From DAOUJW01 sp965218945 (GTDB taxonomy: Bacteria; Chloroflexota; Dehalococcoidia; Lucifugimonadales; UBA2985), in the NCBI GenBank assembly GCA_965218945.1, contig OZ244718.1:2666001-2730000 (forward strand): a DNA stretch of 64,000 bases, given 5' to 3'. The notes under the pieces were generated by a model that ran no database searches, was not told where the DNA came from, and saw only the letters and a program-made list of their open reading frames with translations. Below, piece after piece: positions 7,782-15,357 of this stretch. Numbering within the stretch: position 1 is the first letter of the stretch; each line of letters begins with the position of its first letter. Made by a program: the position numbers and the translations under genes.

Positions 7782-9274
7782 TATCCACCCCCTATGGACG
7801 CCAGCTTCTCCTGAAGCATTTCATTGACCAGCGCGGGGCTGGCGCGGCCCCTGGTCTCCTTCATCACCTGTCCCACCAGGAATTTCAGGGCGGTCTCCTT
7901 GCCCCCCAGGTAGTCCTGCACCGCCTGGTCATTCCTGTCCAGGACATCGGCGACTGTCCCGTCCAGCTGGCCGGCGTCGCTTATCTGGGTCAGGCCCTGC
8001 TCTTCGGCTATCGCCTGAGCCTGCTTGCCGGACTTGAACATCTCCTCAAGGACCGTCTTGGCCGCAGGCCCGCTGATGGCTCCCGCTTCGACCAGGTCCG
8101 TGAACTCTCGCAGTAGGCCAGGCGTGATCCTGGAGGCGTCCAGGTCCGCGCCGGAGGCGTTCACTAGGCCCATCAGATCGCCCAGCATCCAGTTGCTGAC
8201 GATCTTGGACTTGGAGGCCAGGACATCTGGCTGCGTCTCCTTCGCCTTCACGCACTCCTCGAAGAAGTCCGCTGTGGCCTTGGATGCGGTGAGCTGCGAG
8301 GCGTCGTTCACAGGCAGCCCGTACATGGAGATGAACCTGTCCCGACGCGCTGCCGGCAACTCCGGCAGTCGCGCCCTGATCTCCTCCACCCGCTCTCTGC
8401 TGATGGTGAGAGGAGGCAGGTCAGGCTCCGGGAAGTAACGGTAGTCGTGGGCAAATTCCTTGGTCCGCTGGGAGTAGGTGACGCCACGGTCTTCCACCCA
8501 TCCCCTGGTCTCCTGCACCACCCGGCCGCCCTCCTCAACCAACTTTATCTGCCTCTCCTCCTCGTACTGGAGGGCGCGGTAGACGGCCCGCAGACTGTTC
8601 ATGTTCTTCACCTCCACCTTGGAGAAGAGCTCGGTGCTGCCGACCGGTCTGATGCTGATGTTTGCGTCGCACCGGAAGCTGCCGTCCTCCATGTTGCCCG
8701 TGGAGACGCCCAGGTACTGGAGAATGGCCCTCAGGTTCAGCAGGTACTGCCGGGCCTCCTCCGGAGAGTGCATGTCCGGCTCGCTCACCGTCTCCATCAG
8801 CGGCGACCCGGAGCGGTTAACGTCGACAAGGCTGTAGTCGTCGCCATTGGTCGCCTGGTGATGGTGCAGCTTCGCCACGTCCTCCTCCAGGTGGACCCTC
8901 GTTATCTGCACTTGCCTCTGCACCCCGTCCACCTCGATGTTGAGCCATCCGCCATTGGCGATAGGCTCGTCGTACTGGGAAATCTGGTAGCCCTTCATCA
9001 GGTCCGGATAGGGGTAGTTCTTGCGATGGAACTGGGTGTTCTCGGAAATTTCGGAGTTCAGAGCAAGCCCCGTCATAATGACGTACTCGACGGCTCTGCT
9101 GTTGATGACCGGAAGGGTCCCGGGCATCCCCAGGCACACTGGGCAGACCACGGTGTTGGGGTCAGCCTGGATGTAGTCCGAGGGACAGGAGCAGAACATC
9201 TTGCTCCTGGTCAGGAGCTGCGCGTGCACTTCCAAGCCGATAACGACTTCGTATTTCCTGTTGGTTTCAACCAT
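7781..9274 (-). CDS. gatB: Aspartyl/glutamyl-tRNA amidotransferase subunit B
   Basis: GatB is the tRNA-binding and kinase subunit of GatCAB, which turns Glu-tRNA-Gln or Asp-tRNA-Asn into the correct amide form. The 497-residue protein starts YEVVIGLEVHAQLLT and shows CPVCLGMPGTLPV, the SQYDEPI and DVNRSGSPLMETV segments, and a C-terminal YqeY-like helical domain ending in MKETRGRASPALVNEMLQ. gatA and gatC are not next to it, so they must be encoded elsewhere. A promoter lies upstream at 9314-9342, and secG follows with a 1-base overlap. Confidence 0.97.
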   Translation of the reverse strand: MVETNRKYEVVIGLEVHAQLLTRSKMFCSCPSDYIQADPNTVVCPVCLGMPGTLPVINSRAVEYVIMTGLALNSEISENTQFHRKNYPYPDLMKGYQISQYDEPIANGGWLNIEVDGVQRQVQITRVHLEEDVAKLHHHQATNGDDYSLVDVNRSGSPLMETVSEPDMHSPEEARQYLLNLRAILQYLGVSTGNMEDGSFRCDANISIRPVGSTELFSKVEVKNMNSLRAVYRALQYEEERQIKLVEEGGRVVQETRGWVEDRGVTYSQRTKEFAHDYRYFPEPDLPPLTISRERVEEIRARLPELPAARRDRFISMYGLPVNDASQLTASKATADFFEECVKAKETQPDVLASKSKIVSNWMLGDLMGLVNASGADLDASRITPGLLREFTDLVEAGAISGPAAKTVLEEMFKSGKQAQAIAEEQGLTQISDAGQLDGTVADVLDRNDQAVQDYLGGKETALKFLVGQVMKETRGRASPALVNEMLQEKLASIGGG

Positions 9275-9313
9275 AGATTTAGAACACTCCGATGTGACTG
9301 TGACTTAGCGGTT

Positions 9314-9342
9314 AGTATAGCAAAGCGGGATTGGGGCTACAA
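9314..9342 (-). promoter_or_regulatory. Promoter of gatB-secG
   Basis: On the minus strand TTGTAG (9342-9337), 17 bases and TATACT (9319-9314) form a sigma-70-type promoter. The transcript would start near 9307 and leave a leader of about 33 bases before the gatB ATG. Confidence 0.55.
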
Positions 9343-9401
9343 GGAACGCGGCCTTGATGGATGCTCATGCGCGGAGGGTGGTCGCTCCGCACCTCCCCTG
9401 G

Positions 9402-9479
9402 ATGCCCGTTTGCACGGGCATGACGTGGTAAAGGGATACATCACTCCCGAGAAAGCCCACCCCGTACCTGATACGGGGT
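9402..9479. repeat. REP-like composite of two palindromes
   Basis: Two perfect 8-bp-stem hairpins at 9402-9421 and 9459-9479 are joined by a 37-base spacer. The segment CCCCTGGATGCCCG just before the first is repeated in reverse orientation near 22,600. These are typical non-coding intergenic repeats. Confidence 0.65.
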
Positions 9480-9743
9480 CGGGAGTCCATTCTTTCTCCT
9501 TTGGGCTTGCCTCTTGTGCGATTTATAGATAGGGTTATGTAGGATGTCGACCCTATTAGGGTCAGATAGATGTCGGACACCAGCAAGAGAGATGAAAGGG
9601 AGGTATGCTGGTGTCAAGGTGAGCGTATATGGAGCCATACTGCCGGAAGCGGCGAGATTGGCACGGCTCCCATCGCCGCTCCTCCGACTGACAAGTGTTG
9701 AAGCGGGTTGGCCTCTACAGGGCAAGAGCTCGGAGGATAGTAG

Positions 9744-10223
9744 ATGAATTGGCAAATTCGATCATTTGATGATAAAGACCTCACCGAAATAGTCGAAGTA
9801 TCGTTGCTGGCCTGGGAACCGGTTTTCGTTTCTTTCAAGCAAATACTTGGGCCCGAAATCTATTCCTTCCTCTACCCTAATTGGCGTCAGAGTCAAAAGG
9901 AAGGAGTGGAAGCCTTTTGCAAAGATCGGGAGAAAGTTAGCGTTCTGGTTGCTGAGCTAGGCGGAAGAGTTGTCGGGTTTCTGGCATATCAGGTCAGAGG
10001 CCAAACTGGGGAAGTGGAGTTACTGGCAGTCCATCCCGACTACCAGGGTCTAGGCATCGGCACGGAATTGAACAACAGGGCTCTGGAGGAAATGAAAGCC
10101 GCCGGGGTTGTGATGGTTGAGGTAGGAACTGGGGGCGATGAATCCCACGCACCCGCCCGAAGATCATATGAGAAAGCGGGTTACACTGCCTTACCGTTGG
10201 TTCGGTATTACAAGCGCCTCTAG
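9744..10223 (+). CDS. GNAT-family N-acetyltransferase
   Basis: This 159-residue protein has the GCN5-related acetyltransferase fold, which moves an acetyl group from acetyl-CoA to an amine. Motif A is visible as VELLAVHPDYQGLGIGTELNNRALE (residues about 92-116), with the Q-x-x-G-x-G/A acetyl-CoA loop, and motif B near ARRSYEKAGY. GGAGGA at 9731-9736 precedes the ATG. It stands alone between gatB and thrS. The substrate cannot be deduced; small molecules or aminoglycoside-like amines are possible. Confidence 0.88.
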   Translation: MNWQIRSFDDKDLTEIVEVSLLAWEPVFVSFKQILGPEIYSFLYPNWRQSQKEGVEAFCKDREKVSVLVAELGGRVVGFLAYQVRGQTGEVELLAVHPDYQGLGIGTELNNRALEEMKAAGVVMVEVGTGGDESHAPARRSYEKAGYTALPLVRYYKRL

Positions 10224-10392
10224 GCAATGCTGAACGAGCTGTGGGACCTGTAACCCTGTATTTAGAAACAGGTGTGCATTGCACCGGGCCTCTATTAAGC
10301 GCTCCCGACCCCAAGAGTTGATGGGATTTACCGAGAACCGGCTGGCGTGACCTAGGTTTTGCATTCCCCATCGGCTGCACCTCAGCCCTACC

Positions 10393-10421
10393 TTGCCAGT
10401 TTGCGCGCTTGCGGGTAGACT
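10393..10421 (+). promoter_or_regulatory. Promoter of thrS
   Basis: TTGCCA (10393-10398), 17 bases and TAGACT (10416-10421) match a sigma-70 promoter. The transcript should start near 10428, so the leader before the ATG at 10440 is only about 12 bases and has no Shine-Dalgarno site. No T-box leader is present. Confidence 0.6.
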
Positions 10422-10439
10422 AGCTACTTGGATGTAGCT

Positions 10440-12191
10440 ATGACCACCTTAGACCACAACCACGACTTGCATTCCCTCCGCGAGCGTATGCGACACTCCG
10501 CCGCCCACGTGATGGCGGACGCCGTTCTCCAACTGTTCCCGGACGCCAAGCTGGGCATCGGCCCTTCCACAGATGACGGCTTCTACTACGACTTCGAGGT
10601 GTCCCGCGCCTTCACACCGGAAGATCTGGAGGCCATCGAGGAGCGCATCAGTGAGACCATCGCCGGTGACCTTCCATTTGTGTACGAGGAGATAAGCCTG
10701 GCCGACGCCAAGGCTATGTTCTCCGACCAGACCTACAAGCTGGAGATTATCGACGAGCTCCCGCCGGACGAGATCATCAGCGTCTACCGCCACGGCGACT
10801 TCGTGGACCTGTGCCGTGGCCCTCACGTGAACTCCACAGCGCAGATAAGCGCTTGCAAGCTCCTGAACATCGCCGGCGCATACTGGCGCGGCGACGAGAA
10901 ACGGCCTATGCTGCAACGCATCTACGGCACGGCCTTCGAGACCGGCGATGCCCTGGAGGAGTACCTGGAGCGTCTTGAGGAGGCGCAGCGCCGCGACCAT
11001 CGCAGGCTAGCGCGGGAGCTGGACCTGCTTTCGTTCCACGAGGAGTACGGCCCCGGGCTCGTCTACTGGCATCCCAAGGGAGGCCGGGTGCGGTCGATCA
11101 TCGAAGACTTCTGGCGCCGTGAGCACTACCGCGCCGGCTACGACCTGGTCTATTCGCCACACGTCGGGAAGTCGACCATATGGGAGACCAGCGGCCATCT
11201 GGATTTCTACGCCGAGAACATGTACTCCCCCATGGACGTGGACGGCCAGGACTATTATGTCAAGCCGATGAACTGCCCCTTCCACGTCCAGATCTACAAG
11301 AGCTCCCTCAGGAGCTACCGGGAGCTTCCCATGCGCCTGGGAGAGCTGGGCACGGTCTACCGCTACGAGCGCTCCGGCGTCCTGCACGGCCTGCTGCGCG
11401 TGCGGGGCTTCACCCAGGACGACGCCCACATCTTCTGCCGCCCCGGCCAGGTGGAGGATGAGATTGGCCGGTGCGTGGACTTCATGCAGTTCTTCCTGCG
11501 CTCATTCGGGTTCCAGGACTTTCACGTCTACCTGTCCACCCGGAACGAAGGCGGGAAGTTCGCAGGCTCCCTGGAGGACTGGGATATGGCGACCGGGACG
11601 CTGCGAGACGTGATACAGTCCCGCGGCCTGCCCTATGACGTGGATGAGGGAGGAGCCGTGTTCTACGGCCCAAAGATAGACGTGAAGATGGTGGATGCCC
11701 TGGGGCGCGAGTGGCAATGCACTACCATCCAGTTTGACTTCAACCTGCCGGAGCGCTTTGACGTGACCTATATCGGAGAGGACGGCAATGAGCATCGCCC
11801 ATACGTGGTGCATCGCGCCCTCCTGGGTTCCATAGAGCGCTTCTTCGGCGTGCTGATCGAGCACTACGCCGGCGCTTTCCCCACCTGGCTCGCCCCAGTT
11901 CAGGCGGTGGTCATACCCATAGCGGACCGTCACCTGGATTTCGCTCAAGGGGTATCGGACAGGCTTAGGGAGGGCGACATTCGCGTGGACGTGGACGGCC
12001 GCTCTGAGCGAATGAACGCCAAGATACGCCAAGCCCAGCTGAACAAGGTGCCCTTCATGCTCATCGTGGGCGACAAGGAGATCGACTCCGACTCCGTGTC
12101 GGTGCGCCTGCGGGACGGCCAGGACCTCGGCCCCAAGCCCGTCAGCGAAGTGATGGGTCTTATACAGGAGGCGGTGGACTCAAGAGTGTGA
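10440..12191 (+). CDS. thrS: Threonyl-tRNA synthetase lacking the TGS domain
   Basis: ThrRS charges tRNA-Thr. The 583-residue protein opens directly with the tRNA-SAD editing domain (HSAAHVMADAVLQLFP near residue 13), so the N-terminal TGS domain of the roughly 640-residue enterobacterial enzyme is absent. The class II core shows MNCPFHVQIY with the zinc-ligand Cys, RYERSGVLHGLLRVRGF (motif 2) and VVHRALLGSIERFFGVLIEH (motif 3). The C-terminal anticodon-binding domain begins near WLAPVQAVVIP. The ATG at 10440 is preferred; an in-frame TTG at 10428 lies at the predicted transcript start. The gene appears to be transcribed alone. Confidence 0.96.
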   Translation: MTTLDHNHDLHSLRERMRHSAAHVMADAVLQLFPDAKLGIGPSTDDGFYYDFEVSRAFTPEDLEAIEERISETIAGDLPFVYEEISLADAKAMFSDQTYKLEIIDELPPDEIISVYRHGDFVDLCRGPHVNSTAQISACKLLNIAGAYWRGDEKRPMLQRIYGTAFETGDALEEYLERLEEAQRRDHRRLARELDLLSFHEEYGPGLVYWHPKGGRVRSIIEDFWRREHYRAGYDLVYSPHVGKSTIWETSGHLDFYAENMYSPMDVDGQDYYVKPMNCPFHVQIYKSSLRSYRELPMRLGELGTVYRYERSGVLHGLLRVRGFTQDDAHIFCRPGQVEDEIGRCVDFMQFFLRSFGFQDFHVYLSTRNEGGKFAGSLEDWDMATGTLRDVIQSRGLPYDVDEGGAVFYGPKIDVKMVDALGREWQCTTIQFDFNLPERFDVTYIGEDGNEHRPYVVHRALLGSIERFFGVLIEHYAGAFPTWLAPVQAVVIPIADRHLDFAQGVSDRLREGDIRVDVDGRSERMNAKIRQAQLNKVPFMLIVGDKEIDSDSVSVRLRDGQDLGPKPVSEVMGLIQEAVDSRV

Positions 12192-12228
12192 GGGAATCTG
12201 GCTCGACTCTGAACCTGAAGAGTTACAT

Positions 12229-12849
12229 GTGTCCAAACTCGTCATACTAGCGGCTGCGACTCTACTACTGCTTGTAGTAGCCTGCTCACAGCCAGCAGTC
12301 AACATCTCGGAAGTACATTGTCAATCAGAAGACATTGCCCAAATTGCAGATGGCTATGTGATTATAGACACCGTCGGTCCAGAACTCCGGGATTCTGATT
12401 CAAGAGGTTGGCGGGAGTCGCTCAGCACCGAATGGGCTGACCTTCCAGACGGTTTCCAGCTCAACATACACTGCTTAACGGTCGTCTACGACAGCACTGA
12501 GAACGCCCGGCTGGCGCTTAATTCCTCTACTGCCATACAAAATGTATGGCCAAAAGGGGAATTGGAGTTATTGGCGCAGCTACCGGTTCTCCCGCCAACC
12601 ATTGGCGAAGAATCTATAGCCTTCAAGATAGAAGCTGGAAGACGCTGGGGTACCGAGGTACACCGCAACTACGCTACGACCACAGTTATGTTTAACCGGG
12701 AGAATGTTGTGGTTATGGTCACTTCGGGCGTTAACTGTCTCGCCATTACCTCATTGGCCTGTGATTACTTGGTGAACAGGCTTAGTGTCGATGTGCCTGC
12801 CAACATTGCTAGTCGTATAGATCGGCGCATCCTTGCAGAACTGGGGTAG
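12229..12849 (+). CDS. Hypothetical lipoprotein
   Basis: This is a 206-residue protein of unknown function. Residues 1-18 form a hydrophobic signal with a lipobox (VVAC), so it is probably lipid-anchored outside the membrane. The mature part contains five further cysteines or so, including NIHCLTVVYD and VNCLAITSLACDYLV, which could form disulfide bonds. No family is recognised. The start is a GTG 37 bases after thrS, with only a weak GAAGAG before it. Confidence 0.7.
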   Translation: MSKLVILAAATLLLLVVACSQPAVNISEVHCQSEDIAQIADGYVIIDTVGPELRDSDSRGWRESLSTEWADLPDGFQLNIHCLTVVYDSTENARLALNSSTAIQNVWPKGELELLAQLPVLPPTIGEESIAFKIEAGRRWGTEVHRNYATTTVMFNRENVVVMVTSGVNCLAITSLACDYLVNRLSVDVPANIASRIDRRILAELG

Positions 12850-12860
12850 GTAAAGCCACC

Positions 12861-13020
12861 TCGCCTTGCGCAATAGGGCTCGTCAAAAGACGCCCCGCTC
12901 ATCCTGAGACGGTTCACCAGCGCCATCGTGCATCATAGATTCCTGCTTCCGCAGGAATGGCGGAACGGGCGTGGCTATCCTTCCCGCTCATATGGTTCGC
13001 CAAGCTCACCATGAGCGCGT
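12861..13020. repeat. Cluster of three dispersed intergenic repeat types
   Basis: Within 160 bases lie a CCGCTCATCCTGAG segment (about 12,894-12,907), a perfect hairpin ATTCCTGC-TTCC-GCAGGAAT (12,939-12,958) and a TTCCCGCTCATATGGTTCGC-type segment (12,981-13,016) whose translation gives the familiar MVRQAHHER signature. The hairpin has the same 8-4-8 layout as that at 9402-9421. A second copy of the last type is at 16,888-16,922. Confidence 0.65.
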
Positions 13021-13028
13021 TGGATATA

Positions 13029-13277
13029 TCAGTTCTGGGGTACTTCTACGGGGGGAAGCATCTCCTCCAGCATTCGCTGGAGGGCCATGGAGTGACTGCA
13101 GAAGCCGTGACCTGGGAAGAAGGTGCAGGTGCATGTCAGGTTGCCATCGCTGTATTCCACCTTGTGGTCGTCGTTCTCGCCACGGAAGGTGACCACGAAG
13201 CTGCTGAAGGTAACCCGGCCTTTCTCTTCGGCGTATCTCTTGGCCTTCTCTATCTTGCCGATCACGCTTGAGTACAT
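13029..13277 (-). CDS. Small SWIM zinc-finger protein
   Basis: This 82-residue protein carries a SWIM zinc-finger signature, C-T-C-T followed by FFPGHG and F-C-S-H (CxCx6-7CxH), at about residues 50-62. SWIM fingers bind DNA or protein partners. The rest is a short N-terminal strand-rich part (KGRVTFSSFVVTFRG). The start at 13,277 is chosen because GAAGGAG lies just upstream; an in-frame ATG six codons earlier overlaps that site. It stands alone, opposite to its neighbours, and its role is unknown. Confidence 0.75.
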   Translation of the reverse strand: MYSSVIGKIEKAKRYAEEKGRVTFSSFVVTFRGENDDHKVEYSDGNLTCTCTFFPGHGFCSHSMALQRMLEEMLPPVEVPQN

Positions 13278-13387
13278 ATATGCTCCTTCGAACAATTAGG
13301 TATGATGTACTTTTATTTTATTCCCTGGGGCTTTCAAGGTCAATGAGTTGCACTGCGCAGTAGCGTGGTTTTGACCCCTCTCCTTGG

Positions 13388-13415
13388 TTGACACAGGGCA
13401 GCCCTCGGATATATT
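13388..13415 (+). promoter_or_regulatory. Strong promoter of the MFS transporter gene
   Basis: A perfect TTGACA (13388-13393), 16 bases and TATATT (13410-13415) form a near-consensus sigma-70 promoter. The transcript would start near 13,422. Confidence 0.65.
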
Positions 13416-13511
13416 TTTATGCGAGGTTGACAAGTTCGTTGGATGTGGCAGCCTTACGCATCCTCGCCCCAAAAACTATCTAAACCAGGTCTTGGGAAGG
13501 AAGGTCCAGAG

Positions 13512-14798
13512 TTGCAGGAGAGCAGACCAAGGATCTTCTATGGCTGGTGGATTGTTCTCGCCGCATTCCTGCTTCTGACCTTCAGCAGCATGACCGGCTC
13601 CTACGGCCTCAGCCTGTTCTACAAGCGCCTCACCGACCACTTTGACTGGGGCCGCACGGCCCTGGCGGGGGCCATCTCCCTCTCCAGGCTGGAGGCCGGG
13701 TTCCTGGGTGGAATAGAGGGGTTCCTGGTCGACAAGTTTGGGCCGCGAATCATGATTCTGCTGGGCGTCACCCTGACCAGCATCGGCATGATACTCCTGT
13801 CCCGCATCAACACCCTGCTGGCCTTCTACGTCATATTCATCATATTGGTGACTGGGGGACGGAGCCTCAGCTCCATGATCGCCATTGACACCACGGTGGC
13901 CAACTGGTTCATCCGGCGACGAGGCACCGCCTTCGGACTGCTGCGGTCTGCGGTGGCGGTCGGAGCGGCCGGAGTGATAGTGGTTGCGTGGTTCATCGAC
14001 ATGTACGGCTGGAGAACGGCCTTCGTTGTCACGGGCATAGGCACGCTTCTCGTCGGTGTGCCCACGGCCCTTGTGATGCGCCACAGGCCGGAGCAGTACG
14101 GAATGCTCCCGGACGGCGAAACGAGGGAGACGGAGCGCGGCCAGCCCCTGGACATCCGCGGCGGGTCTGAGGAGGCGACCGACGTAGCCGAGCCGGAAGC
14201 GGAGAAGGAGCCGGACATCGGCATGACTGTGATGGAGGCCCTGAAGACCAAGCCCTTCTGGGCCCTGTCCTTCGGCTTCTCTATACGGCTCCTTGTCACC
14301 GGGGCCGCGACGCTGCACGCCATCCCACTGGTGGAGGACCTGGGGTACTCCCAGACCACTGCCGCCGCCGTTCTTGGCTCTATGGGAATGGTCAGCATTA
14401 TCGGAAGGCTGGGCGGCGGTTTCCTTAACGACGCCCTGGGCACCAAGATAGTAGCCGTCGGAAGCGTATGCTCCCTCGCTATCTCCTGCCTTGTCATCGC
14501 CTACGCCCAGAACCTCTGGCACATAATTCTGTTCGTGGCCCTGTACGCCCCATCCTACGGCTGCTCCGCGGCCACTATGCCGGCCATCAAGGCCGACTAC
14601 TTCGGTCGAAAGTCATACGGCACTATCCTGGGCCTCTCAGGGATGGTGCAGATGGCCGGATCCATGCTCGGCCCCGTCTACGCCGCATACGTGTACGACG
14701 TCTCGGGCAGCTATCGATTAGCGTTCCTGAGCTTTGCGGTGCTGCTCATTATCTCAGCAGCGCTCTTCGCATCCCTGCAACGTCCCCGGTACAGGTGA
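13512..14798 (+). CDS. Major facilitator superfamily transporter (OFA/MCT-like)
   Basis: This is an integral membrane carrier with about twelve hydrophobic helices in two halves separated by an acidic loop (DVAEPEAEKEPDIG). The opening PRIFYGWWIVLAAFLLLTF and the NWFIRRRGTAFGLLRSAVAVG segment resemble monocarboxylate or oxalate-formate antiporter families, so a small organic anion is a plausible substrate, although this is only inferred. I chose TTG at 13,512 because AAGGAAGG lies 7 bases upstream; the in-frame ATG at 13,443 would add 23 poorly conserved residues without a ribosome site. A near-consensus promoter lies at 13,388-13,415. Confidence 0.88.
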   Translation: MQESRPRIFYGWWIVLAAFLLLTFSSMTGSYGLSLFYKRLTDHFDWGRTALAGAISLSRLEAGFLGGIEGFLVDKFGPRIMILLGVTLTSIGMILLSRINTLLAFYVIFIILVTGGRSLSSMIAIDTTVANWFIRRRGTAFGLLRSAVAVGAAGVIVVAWFIDMYGWRTAFVVTGIGTLLVGVPTALVMRHRPEQYGMLPDGETRETERGQPLDIRGGSEEATDVAEPEAEKEPDIGMTVMEALKTKPFWALSFGFSIRLLVTGAATLHAIPLVEDLGYSQTTAAAVLGSMGMVSIIGRLGGGFLNDALGTKIVAVGSVCSLAISCLVIAYAQNLWHIILFVALYAPSYGCSAATMPAIKADYFGRKSYGTILGLSGMVQMAGSMLGPVYAAYVYDVSGSYRLAFLSFAVLLIISAALFASLQRPRYR

Positions 14799-14799
14799 G

Positions 14800-14827
14800 T
14801 TGGCCTCCGCGGAAATTGATGTATAAT
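14800..14827 (+). promoter_or_regulatory. Promoter of the aspartic protease gene
   Basis: TTGGCC (14800-14805), 16 bases and a perfect TATAAT (14822-14827) lie directly behind the MFS gene. The leader to the ATG at 14,865 would be about 31 bases with AGAGGGA as ribosome site. Confidence 0.65.
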
Positions 14828-14864
14828 ACGGGCAGAGCAACGGCTGGATGAAGAGGGAATTGAT

Positions 14865-15242
14865 ATGGGTATTTTTCGTAAGAATGTAGTGGTGAGGGGA
14901 AGAAGCGAATCGGCCGTGGATATAGTTCCCGCTTTGGTAGATACAGGGGCTACCTATTCTATGCTTCCAAGCAGTTTGATGAGTGAGATGGGTGTAGAGG
15001 CAAGTAAGTATGACACGTTCACTCTAGCGGACGGCCGCAAGCAGCGGTTTCCTACCGGGGAAGTACGTCTTGGGGTCTGGTTCGAGAGGGATGGCTGGAA
15101 CTCCTTTGTAGAGCGTTATAGTCCTGTCATCTTCGGTCCGGATGATTGCTTTTTACTGGGGGCAATCACTCTTCAGATATTTGGGTTGATTGCCGACACA
15201 ACTAACCATAAAGTGATCCCCGCGCCAGAGATGACCTTATAA
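14865..15242 (+). CDS. Retroviral-like (clan AA) aspartic protease domain protein
   Basis: This 125-residue protein is a single-domain aspartic protease of the retropepsin-like fold. The catalytic signature VDTGATYSMLP is at about residues 25-35, and a second strand FLLGAITLQIFGL near residues 94-106 matches the hydrophobic-hydrophobic-Gly element that closes the fold. Active enzymes of this type are homodimers with one Asp from each chain. There is no signal peptide or membrane segment, so it is probably cytosolic. It has its own promoter and a possible terminator hairpin behind it at 15,270-15,291. Targets are unknown. Confidence 0.82.
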   Translation: MGIFRKNVVVRGRSESAVDIVPALVDTGATYSMLPSSLMSEMGVEASKYDTFTLADGRKQRFPTGEVRLGVWFERDGWNSFVERYSPVIFGPDDCFLLGAITLQIFGLIADTTNHKVIPAPEMTL

Positions 15243-15269
15243 AGGCGGTTAGTTGCGTCGGGAAAAGAA

Positions 15270-15291
15270 GGAGAGGGTCTGAGTCCTCTCC
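15270..15291 (+). terminator. Candidate terminator hairpin
   Basis: GGAGAGG (15270-15276) pairs perfectly with CCTCTCC (15285-15291) around an 8-base loop. A T-run does not follow, so intrinsic termination is only possible. Confidence 0.35.
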
Positions 15292-15357
15292 CCCGGCTGG
15301 AATGATATGTAATTCCCTGAGATAACCCCAGGCTGCTTTCCTGAAGGAGGCGTTCAG

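Larger units (their letters stand above)
9275..9743. other. Intergenic region with dispersed hairpin repeats
   Basis: No gene is supported. The stretch contains the gatB promoter and two perfect short hairpins: ATGCCCGT-TTGC-ACGGGCAT at 9402-9421 (8-bp stem, 4-base loop) and ACCCCGTA-CCTGA-TACGGGGT at 9459-9479 (8-bp stem). Related composite copies lie at 12,939-12,958 and 22,561-22,640. Confidence 0.65.

Noticed and set aside
8447..9532. 361-residue plus-strand frame over gatB
   Set aside because: Antisense to a clear gatB and rich in His/Val/Leu without any recognisable motif.
10224..10439. T-box leader in front of thrS
   Set aside because: No T-box consensus or antiterminator is visible, and the promoter lies only about 12 bases before the start codon.
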